A stretch of 14,264 nucleotides of DNA from JAXGPP01 sp964436865 (GTDB lineage Bacteria; Planctomycetota; Planctomycetia; Pirellulales; Thermoguttaceae). The number at the start of each line of letters is the position of its first letter. Positions within the stretch are counted from its first letter, which is position 1. The position numbers and the translations under genes were made by a program. The notes beneath the pieces are model-generated. The model was given only the letters and a program-made list of their open reading frames with translations, had not been told where the DNA came from and made no database searches. Of this stretch, positions 7,141-13,440 are shown in pieces. Location: NCBI GenBank assembly GCA_964436865.1, contig CAYTFK010000177.1, positions 1-14,264 of the forward strand, in the 5' to 3' direction.

Positions 7141-8286
7141 TTACTCAGCCGAGCAAGCCTGGCTGAGCCGTTGTAAAAACCCGTTCCATGTGGAGACGCT
7201 GATGCGGCCGTCGGTCTCCTGGTCCAATCCCAGCCGCACGATGACCATCTGGCAATCGGGCACGACGAACATGAAATTGTTGTTATGTCCAGCCGCCCAG
7301 AAGAGGTTGCCCGGCAGATCGGGATGGCGGCGCAGGCCATCGGGTTGGAGGCCGTTGACCCACCAGTTGAGCCCGTACACGCCGCGGCCATCGATGCCGC
7401 TGGCCAGGTGCCCCAGCGGAAGTGAAGGAGGCACTTGCACCGCGGTGGCGAGCCGGACCCACTCCGCGCTGAGCAATTGCCGGCCGTTCCAGTTCCCGCG
7501 GTTCAGGAACAGCAGGCCGAGCCGCGCCGCCTCGCGAGCCGTGATGCGGACATGCTTTCCCTGGTTTCCCGATCCGCCGTTGACTACCAGGCCGTCGATT
7601 TCGCCAAAGTCGCCCCAGTCCCAGCGGTCGGCATCCATGCCGATCGGCTCGGCGATGCGGCGGCGGAAGAGTTCTTCGATCGGCTCGCCGGCAATCCGGG
7701 TGAGCACCAGAGCCAACTCGTTCATCGCCGAGTCCCAGTAGGCGTACTTCGAGCCTGGCGGAGCGAACAAGGGCTCGGGGCTGGGACGTTGCCACGTGGC
7801 GCTCGGCCCGTGCGTGTAGCTCCCTTGTGGTTCATCGCCGACGGCACGGTAGCCGCTGGTCATCGTCAGGAAGTGGCGCAGGGTTGCGCCAGGGCAGGCA
7901 ACGGCCAACTCCGGAACATACTGGCAAACGGGCGTGTCGAGCGTGCACTTGCCGTCGTCGATCAAGAGCCCCGCCACCGTGCTGGTAAACGACTTGGTCA
8001 TCGACCAGACGCCGTGCTGCTGGTCGACCTGCGGCCCTTCCCACACGAGGCGGCCGCGGTGGACGATGAACAATTCCTGGGCGCCGTCGCGGCCCGAATG
8101 CTCTTCAAGGTACCGCACGGCCTCGCCGAGCCGCTGGCGGTCGATCCCCTGCGACTCGGGCGCGGCCTGCTCCCACGCCCGGCCCGGAAAGGCCGTCTCG
8201 GCCGCTTCGGCGGTGGCAACCATCGGAACGAGCACAACGATCGCGATCAGTCCGCGACCGCTCCAGTAACGCCGATCGATTGCCAT
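7141..8286 (-). CDS. Exported SxxK serine hydrolase (beta-lactamase / class C-like family)
   Basis: A 381-residue protein of the serine beta-lactamase-like superfamily, which includes penicillin-binding proteins, esterases and D-aminopeptidases. ATG at 8286 is preceded by AGGGAG with a 5-base spacer. Residues 11-28 are hydrophobic and end ATAEAA, a typical Sec signal with cleavage near residue 29. SMTK (S95-K98) gives the nucleophile and general base. The second motif aligns as YWD (Y183-D185), where YSN or YxN is usual, and the third region reads GHNNN (333-337, H334). HFLTMTSG (138-145) is a family hallmark. The Asn-to-Asp change argues for an esterase- or amidase-like activity, not a true beta-lactamase. 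It starts 26 bp downstream of the DUF1080 stop, so the two are probably co-transcribed. Confidence 0.88.
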   Translation of the reverse strand: MAIDRRYWSGRGLIAIVVLVPMVATAEAAETAFPGRAWEQAAPESQGIDRQRLGEAVRYLEEHSGRDGAQELFIVHRGRLVWEGPQVDQQHGVWSMTKSFTSTVAGLLIDDGKCTLDTPVCQYVPELAVACPGATLRHFLTMTSGYRAVGDEPQGSYTHGPSATWQRPSPEPLFAPPGSKYAYWDSAMNELALVLTRIAGEPIEELFRRRIAEPIGMDADRWDWGDFGEIDGLVVNGGSGNQGKHVRITAREAARLGLLFLNRGNWNGRQLLSAEWVRLATAVQVPPSLPLGHLASGIDGRGVYGLNWWVNGLQPDGLRRHPDLPGNLFWAAGHNNNFMFVVPDCQMVIVRLGLDQETDGRISVSTWNGFLQRLSQACSAE

Positions 8287-8312
8287 GCGATCTCCCTATC
8301 GGCGGCCGCCTG

Positions 8313-9683
8313 CTATGCCTCGTCGCTTTGAGCGGGTTCGGCCTCTTCGGCGGCCGGGGGTTTCGGTTGGTTTCGTTTGCCCGGTTTCATTCGTGATGGG
8401 CGGATCGCCGGCTTCTGGTCTTCCTCTGAGGGTACGAATACGGGAAATCGGCCTGCCGGCCCGGCACCGCGATCGACCAGCCAGATGTTCCGGAAGCGGA
8501 CCGGATTGCCGTGATCCTGCAGACGGATCGGCAGGAGCGTCGGCTCTTCGGGCTGTCCCGCCCCCGTCTTGTCGGGCAATTCGACGTTGTCTTGCACGAC
8601 CACGCCGTTGAGCCAGACGGTGACCCGTGCGTTGCTTGCCTTGGTGCCGTCGGAATTCCAGCGCGGCGCAGTGAAGGCGATGTCGTAGGTCTGCCACTGC
8701 AACGGCGGCAGGCACATGTTCACGTCGGGCTCTCGGAACCGGTACAGGCTTCCGCAGCCGTTGAAAGTTGGCGGTTCGGCAAACGAATCGAGCACCTGGA
8801 CTTCGTAACGGCTCTGCAGGTACACGCCGCTATTGCCGCGCCCCTGGTCACGCCCCGCGGGCATGTACGGAAGCAGGAACTCCAGATGCAGGTCGAAATC
8901 CTGAAACATGGGCTTCAAGTCGGCGCCCTGCATGAGCAGCCCCTCCTCGGTGATCCGCCCATTAGTGAACTTCTCGGTGTTCGTGCCATCGAAGAGCACG
9001 ATCGCGTTCTTGGGCGGTGCGGCGCCCAGCGTGGCGCTTTCGCGAATCACCCGTTCCAGGTGACCCACCTCCTGCCCCTGGCGATTGATGAGCACGCAGT
9101 CCGTCGGCTCGACAAACGCCGCCCACGGCCCGCCGGAGAGCACCAGTGAATCGTCATGGCGTTTGCCGATCAGCGTGACCGGTGGCTGCGGCTTCGTCTC
9201 GCCCGGCAGACCGCCGAGATACTGGACGGCCTCGAAGAGGCCGTTGCCCATCGGGCGTACTTGAATGGCGACCGCCCGGTACTTGCGGCCTGCCGCCTTC
9301 ATCGGGCCAACATATTCTCCCATCAGAGCGAAGTCGCGATCCTCCTCCGCCATGGTCGACATGATGGCCGGGTCGGGTTCGCCCTTCGCCGATTCTTCCT
9401 GCGGCTTGTCTGCCGGCTTGCTCGCTGCTTTCGGCCCCGGTTTGTCCGCTGGCTTCTCGGTGAGTTTCTCGGCTGGCTTCGCGGCCGGTTTGTCCGCCGG
9501 TTTGTCCGCCGGTTTGTCGGCCGGTTTGTCGGCCGGCGGAGAGGGTTGGACATCTCTTGGGGCATCGGCGGCCGGCGCTGAAGCAGGCTCCGCCGCATTG
9601 GCGCCCGCATCGGCGGCCGTGGCCACCAGGGTTCCCATCGCCGCCCACAGGAGGGCCGCAAGCAAGACTGGCTGCATGTTCAT
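8313..9683 (-). CDS. Exported DUF1080 (3-keto-disaccharide hydrolase-like) protein with Lys-Pro repeat linker
   Basis: A 456-residue protein. The signal peptide covers about residues 1-24 (LLAALLWAAMG, then ATAADA). Residues 25-104 are low-complexity, rich in Ala, Pro, Asp and Lys, with four consecutive DKPA-type units (51-66) and further (A/E)KP variants to about 93. Residues 105-225 form a separate domain (EYVGPMKAAGRKYRAVAIQV and what follows) often placed before DUF1080, and 227-405 are the DUF1080 jelly-roll: VLFDGTNTEKF (229-239), GNSGVYLQSRYEVQV (283-297), a YDIAF strand and the closing VRFRNIWLVD. DUF1080 members cleave 3-keto-glycosides or related sugars. The last 40 residues are again charged and Pro-rich. 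ATG at 9683 (or 9677) has no strong ribosome site. It leads an apparent two-gene unit with the serine hydrolase. Confidence 0.9.
   Translation of the reverse strand: MNMQPVLLAALLWAAMGTLVATAADAGANAAEPASAPAADAPRDVQPSPPADKPADKPADKPADKPAAKPAEKLTEKPADKPGPKAASKPADKPQEESAKGEPDPAIMSTMAEEDRDFALMGEYVGPMKAAGRKYRAVAIQVRPMGNGLFEAVQYLGGLPGETKPQPPVTLIGKRHDDSLVLSGGPWAAFVEPTDCVLINRQGQEVGHLERVIRESATLGAAPPKNAIVLFDGTNTEKFTNGRITEEGLLMQGADLKPMFQDFDLHLEFLLPYMPAGRDQGRGNSGVYLQSRYEVQVLDSFAEPPTFNGCGSLYRFREPDVNMCLPPLQWQTYDIAFTAPRWNSDGTKASNARVTVWLNGVVVQDNVELPDKTGAGQPEEPTLLPIRLQDHGNPVRFRNIWLVDRGAGPAGRFPVFVPSEEDQKPAIRPSRMKPGKRNQPKPPAAEEAEPAQSDEA
9484..9534. repeat. 12-bp tandem repeat inside the DUF1080 gene
   Basis: Four head-to-tail copies of a 12-bp unit (GCCGGTTTGTCC, with the last base C or G) start at 9484 and end in a partial copy. 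They encode the DKPA units of the linker. A multiple-of-three unit keeps the frame when copy number changes. Confidence 0.9.
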
Positions 9684-9762
9684 GGTTGTTCGACTCGGGT
9701 CCCGTAACTGCGATCAATGAGACTGGATGGCGCCCTATCCTGGCGAGAGGATCCCTTGCTAG

Positions 9763-9791
9763 ATTGTGATTGGCGAACATTCCCTCTGCAA
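9763..9791 (-). promoter_or_regulatory. Weak candidate promoter of the DUF1080 - serine hydrolase unit
   Basis: On the minus strand TTGCAG (9791-9786) and CACAAT (9768-9763) are 17 bp apart, within the 144-bp gap after the FAD oxidoreductase gene. The leader would be about 70 nt. The match is partial, and read-through from the upstream operon is an alternative. Confidence 0.25.
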
Positions 9792-9827
9792 CCCGGCAGA
9801 TACCCATCAGACTGGAGCGCACCCCGG

Positions 9828-11216
9828 TCACACGTCCAACCGTGCCCCGCAAGCCTCGACCGCCCGGCGAATCTCGCCCGGTTCAAGCTCGCGCGGATGG
9901 CAATTTTTCCGCACACTCTGGGCCGCGGCGATCCCCGCCGCCTGGCCCAGCATGGCGCAGGTCGTGCTTACCCGGGCAGAAGAGAGGGCCAATTGGTCCG
10001 CCGAGAAGCATCGGCCCGCGGCCAACAGGTTCTTGCCGTCGCGGGCAATCAGGCTGCGAAACGGGATTTGGTACGGGGGGACGTCGAGTTGGTCTCGGGG
10101 GAGGATGTACGTCCGCTTCTCGTCGTCGGGCCGATGACCGTCCAGATAGAAGACGCCGCGGGCAATCGCATCGTCGAACCGCCGCCCGGCACGGAGATCG
10201 TCAGCCGTCAGGACGTAATCGCCCGCGATCCGCGCGCCCTCGCGGATGCCGATCTGCGGCGAGCAGCCGTCGTAGCGCCACGCCCGCCCCTCGACCCGCT
10301 GGTAATAGTCGAGCACCTCCAGGGCGCGCCGCCGCGCCTGGATCTCGGCGGCGGTGAACGACTCGGTATCGGTGGAATCAAAGCGCGGAATCTTGACCTT
10401 CAGCGCATTGCTCCGCGGCCCGTTGGGCCAGATGCTCGTCATCGGCAGGTCGTCCTTCGAGCGTACCGGCTTGAACCATCCTTCAGGCAATTGCACAGCG
10501 GCGTCGTTCGCTTCCACGTGCCGGACAAAGTACATCATCGACATCGGCAGCGCCATGTGGTCTTCCGGGCGGCCGTGCATGACCGCGAAACCGGCGGCGC
10601 GGGCCACATCGGCCTCACCCGTGCAATCGATGAACTGCTTCGCCCGTAGCGCCTCAGGCCCCGACTTGCCGCATACGATGCATTCACTGATCCGGCCATC
10701 GTCGCTCGTGCGAACGTCGACGAACCGCGTGTGCAAGAGCAACTTCACTCCGCGTCGGAGCAGCAACTCCTGCAACACGATCGCCAGGATGTGGTGATCG
10801 AACACGCGACCTTCCTGCTTCGGGTATCCGCGATAGGGCGCAACGGCGCGGAAGGCCTCGAGATCAGCAACAATCGCGTCAAAAACTTCTCCCTGCCCGG
10901 CCGTCTCGCCGCAGAAATTGGCCACACCGCCGGTGGTGAGATTACCGCCGGTAATCGCGAATCGCTCGACAAGGACGACCTTAGCACCCTGGCTCGCCGC
11001 CGCGCAGGCCGCCGACACTCCGGCGATGCCGCCGCCGATCACCGCCACGTCGGCCTCCCACCGCACGGCGATCCTGCGCGACCAGGTGATCTCCCTCTCA
11101 GTATCGTCCTCCGCCCGGGCCCGCCCGCTTGCGCCCATCAGCCATCCCGCCGCACCGGCCGAAGTTGCACCCAGCGCGGCCCGGCGAGTGATTCGCTTGT
11201 CTGGCTTTTCAGTCAT
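9828..11216 (-). CDS. Tat-exported FAD-dependent oxidoreductase
   Basis: A 462-residue protein of the FAD-dependent oxidoreductase group with a GR2-type Rossmann fold (FAD_oxidored-like). The N-terminus ITRRAALGATSAGAAGWLMG, ending GRARAE, is a twin-arginine signal, fitting export of a folded flavoprotein. DVAVIGGGIAGVSAA (56-70) binds the ADP part of FAD and E84 in VLVERF is the ribose-binding acid; TGGNLTTGGVANF (89-101) follows as in this family. The C-terminal NLLAAGRCFSAD and the GQAAGIAAA region (396-432) complete the FAD site. The substrate is unknown; family members are common next to sugar-degradation genes. ATG at 11216 lies 5 bases after the stop of the DUF4832 gene, with GGTGGAG inside that gene's last codons, so translation of the two is probably coupled. 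Confidence 0.9.
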   Translation of the reverse strand: MTEKPDKRITRRAALGATSAGAAGWLMGASGRARAEDDTEREITWSRRIAVRWEADVAVIGGGIAGVSAACAAASQGAKVVLVERFAITGGNLTTGGVANFCGETAGQGEVFDAIVADLEAFRAVAPYRGYPKQEGRVFDHHILAIVLQELLLRRGVKLLLHTRFVDVRTSDDGRISECIVCGKSGPEALRAKQFIDCTGEADVARAAGFAVMHGRPEDHMALPMSMMYFVRHVEANDAAVQLPEGWFKPVRSKDDLPMTSIWPNGPRSNALKVKIPRFDSTDTESFTAAEIQARRRALEVLDYYQRVEGRAWRYDGCSPQIGIREGARIAGDYVLTADDLRAGRRFDDAIARGVFYLDGHRPDDEKRTYILPRDQLDVPPYQIPFRSLIARDGKNLLAAGRCFSADQLALSSARVSTTCAMLGQAAGIAAAQSVRKNCHPRELEPGEIRRAVEACGARLDV

Positions 11217-11221
11217 GGTGC

Positions 11222-12604
11222 CTACTCCACCCTCACCCGGCTCAGCCGGTGAATCCGATCTGTCTCCGGAACATCGATCGCCAGGCGGATCGCCGGCCGA
11301 CGCGTTGCCGGATCGACCAGTGCTATCCCGAGCACGTACTCGCCCGGCGGCAGATCTGCGGGCACGTCCAGCCGACCGCGCGCCTCGTGATCACCTGGCA
11401 GCCACTGCGTGGCGTCAATACCCGGCTGCTCCTGTGTGTGGACTGGCGTCCCGTCCTTATTCAGCAGATAGAGCACCAGCGAATACGGGCGGTAGAGCTT
11501 GCCGACACCAACGTTTGACCATCGCATCGTCATGTCGAGTGCACCCCCGGGCGCGACGGCGGCCGCGTGCGTCAGTTCGCGGAGCACGAAGCGATAGCCG
11601 CTCAGTCTCGCCAGGCGCTCAAGCTTTGGCCAATCGGCCTCTGGCACTGGACCGATGTTGTCGTTGATGTAGGTCGCGTGGTTGGCAAGGATAAACTCCA
11701 CCGCCCGGTCGAATGACCACCCGCGGCGCTCGAGAAAGTCGTAGGGGCCGAACCACTCGAAGACGACCGGAGCCCGTTTCCACTGCTCGGCCATCCCCGG
11801 CACGTCCTCGTACTTTTCCGAGCCGATCCAGTTCTCTTCGTGCCAGGGCGAGCCGACGCCGTCGCGGCGAAAACCCGTGCCGTGTACCAGCGCGTAGGCC
11901 AGGGCTTGGGCGTCGTCCGACATCGAGACCAGCGGCGTGGTGCGGAAGTTCTCCAGGTACATGTCGATGATCTGCTGCCGGACCTCCCACGGCTTGCCGT
12001 TGGGTGTGTGCCACTCGCCCCAGATGCCGTACGAACCGATGTCGAGGAACTCGACTCGCGGGTGCCCGTCGTACCGCTTGCCAAGCGCGGCCAGCAGTGC
12101 AGCGTGTTTTTCGAGGAACAGCGGGTCACTGTAATCGGGTTCGATCCGCGTGATCCGTTTGCCCCCTTCCATCGTGTCTTCGCCGCCGCGCGTGTACTCG
12201 TATGAGTTGCAGCCCGCGTCGAAGAGCCACTTGGGGGAGCAGTAATAGCGCCGTGTATGCGCGTTGGCCGTCATCACGCGCAGCGCCACCCGCACACCCC
12301 GCGGTTCCCACGCCCGAATCGCGTCGTCAATCGCCTCGAATCGGTACTCGCCTGGCGTTGGCTCAAGCTCCTGCCAGTCCAAGCGGAAATAGGCCACCGA
12401 ACAGGGCAGCCGCGGCTCTCGCCCCGGCATCCGCTGGAATGTCATCCACCCCTTACCCGGATTGGCGAACAGGTTGTCCGTCTCGCTGAAGCGCACGGTC
12501 ATTCGGTCGCCAACACCGTTGGTCGCGGTCGCATCTCTGCCGGGTTCCGCGGCAGGCACCGACACGAGCACTCCCAAGACGCCGAGACAGCCGAGAACGT
12601 TCAA
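11222..12604 (-). CDS. Exported DUF4832 glycosidase-like protein
   Basis: A 460-residue protein. The start is TTG at 12604, supported by AAAGGAGGA (12612-12620) 7 bases upstream. A short signal peptide (residues 1-18, LGCLGVLGVLVSVPAA) leads to a TIM-barrel portion (about 40-330). NPGKGWMTFQ (48-57) is the usual opening of DUF4832/DUF4874-type proteins, and VEFLDIGSYGIWGEW (184-198) places E197 where clan GH-A enzymes carry their acid/base. From about residue 335 (YRFVLREL onward) to the end is the DUF4832 beta-sandwich, with GGALDMTMRWSNVG and a region listing sugar-binding-like strands. No activity is established for these proteins; a glycoside hydrolase role is inferred. First gene of a two-gene unit with the FAD oxidoreductase. 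Confidence 0.87.
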   Translation of the reverse strand: MNVLGCLGVLGVLVSVPAAEPGRDATATNGVGDRMTVRFSETDNLFANPGKGWMTFQRMPGREPRLPCSVAYFRLDWQELEPTPGEYRFEAIDDAIRAWEPRGVRVALRVMTANAHTRRYYCSPKWLFDAGCNSYEYTRGGEDTMEGGKRITRIEPDYSDPLFLEKHAALLAALGKRYDGHPRVEFLDIGSYGIWGEWHTPNGKPWEVRQQIIDMYLENFRTTPLVSMSDDAQALAYALVHGTGFRRDGVGSPWHEENWIGSEKYEDVPGMAEQWKRAPVVFEWFGPYDFLERRGWSFDRAVEFILANHATYINDNIGPVPEADWPKLERLARLSGYRFVLRELTHAAAVAPGGALDMTMRWSNVGVGKLYRPYSLVLYLLNKDGTPVHTQEQPGIDATQWLPGDHEARGRLDVPADLPPGEYVLGIALVDPATRRPAIRLAIDVPETDRIHRLSRVRVE

Positions 12605-12647
12605 GAGTGATTCCTCCTTTGTAGAAGCAACGGAATCAGCGCACGGT

Positions 12648-12663
12648 GGAACCGCCAGGTTCC
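12648..12663. repeat. Inverted repeat at the predicted start of the DUF4832 transcript
   Basis: GGAACC (12648-12653) and GGTTCC (12658-12663) are exact reverse complements separated by GCCA. The repeat lies just downstream of the proposed -10 box and so covers the probable transcription start; it could be an operator or a 5' hairpin. Confidence 0.4.
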
Positions 12664-12666
12664 CAT

Positions 12667-12696
12667 AGAATAGCGGCCGCCATCATCCATAGACAA
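12667..12696 (-). promoter_or_regulatory. Candidate promoter of the DUF4832 - FAD oxidoreductase unit
   Basis: On the minus strand TTGTCT (12696-12691) and TATTCT (12672-12667) are 18 bp apart. The start would be near 12660, with a leader of about 55 nt before the TTG start codon. Confidence 0.45.
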
Positions 12697-12797
12697 CAGC
12701 GCGAAGCCCGGCCGTGCGGCCGAGACGGAGTTGATGCAGAATCCTCCGCCAGCGCGGGGCGGCCGGTCCGACCGAAGCGCAATCGTTGAGAGCCGCC

Positions 12798-13205
12798 CTA
12801 GCGCCCGCCCACGCTCCACATCGTGGGGTGGGCGGCGCAGGCCTCGCGGTAGAGGGCCTCGAATTCAGGCGATGTTTCATCCGCTTCGCGACGCAGTTCA
12901 TCGAGAAACTGCATCTCCCGCGGGCGGATGTGGCCGTCGGAGTAGAGCATCTTGAGCAGGTAGAACTGCTCGTCGAGACCTACCTTCCCGTCGGCCAGCA
13001 GCACTTCTTTGAGTGCCGGGAAGAACAGGTCGTCGAAAGCCGTGCACACTTCGCGGGCTTCGCTCAGCAGTTCGACGAGGAACTTCACGTCCTCCAGGTC
13101 GAGCCGTCCGTCGGCTTCGATATGCGCGCGGATGACCGCTACCTCGGCCTCGGTGATTCTGCCGTCGCGCAACAGCTCCGCCTCGAGTCGCTTCAATCCG
13201 GCCAT
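12798..13205 (-). CDS. Small TerB-like all-helical protein with internal duplication
   Basis: A 135-residue protein. The frame extends further upstream, but the start chosen is ATG at 13205, with GAGG 5 bases upstream; the longer N-terminus is Arg/Gly-rich and looks like non-coding sequence. The protein is strongly helical and carries four Asp-Gly turns (D14, D32, D72, D90), each followed by a hydrophobic residue and an acidic helix start. Residues 11-50 and 69-108 align without gaps over 40 positions, with 13 identities, so the protein is two copies of one unit 58 residues apart. The pattern LLADGK and its surroundings resembles TerB-like (tellurite resistance B) domains, which have acidic metal-binding surfaces; EF-hand-like proteins are a looser alternative. 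No signal peptide, so cytoplasmic. Function unknown. Confidence 0.75.
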   Translation of the reverse strand: MAGLKRLEAELLRDGRITEAEVAVIRAHIEADGRLDLEDVKFLVELLSEAREVCTAFDDLFFPALKEVLLADGKVGLDEQFYLLKMLYSDGHIRPREMQFLDELRREADETSPEFEALYREACAAHPTMWSVGGR

Positions 13206-13440
13206 GTTTACCTCGCCTCGCTCGAACGCCTCAAATGAAATCCCGGCCGCACTCTCGGGCCGCACGGAAAAGCATAGCTTGCCCCCGCGGTCCCCTCGCC
13301 GTGGTGGACTGTTCCGGCCTTGCCGTTTGCACTGATTTTGCTGGTTGAACGCGGTGCGGGGTCTCCCCTCCCCGACGGCCGGCAATTAGACTGGTGACGT
13401 TCCTGTTGTGCCCTGTCCGCGGATTGTGAGGAGACTTTCG

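Noticed and set aside
7435..8331. 298-aa plus-strand frame opposite the serine hydrolase
   Set aside because: The minus-strand frame carries a signal peptide, SMTK and a ribosome site; this one carries nothing recognisable.
9484..9534. Short direct repeats considered as a CRISPR-like array
   Set aside because: The 12-bp units are contiguous without spacers and encode an in-frame protein linker.
9717..10649. 310-aa plus-strand frame opposite the FAD oxidoreductase
   Set aside because: It is a shadow of the well-supported FAD oxidoreductase frame on the other strand.
13206..13385. Longer N-terminus for the TerB-like protein
   Set aside because: The 60 extra residues are Arg/Gly/Pro-rich with no ribosome site at their start, whereas ATG at 13205 has one and begins the conserved helical part.
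13206..13440. Promoters for the nucleoside hydrolase or TerB-like gene in the divergent gap
   Set aside because: TAGACT and TATGCT hexamers occur, but no -35-like hexamer sits at a suitable distance from either.
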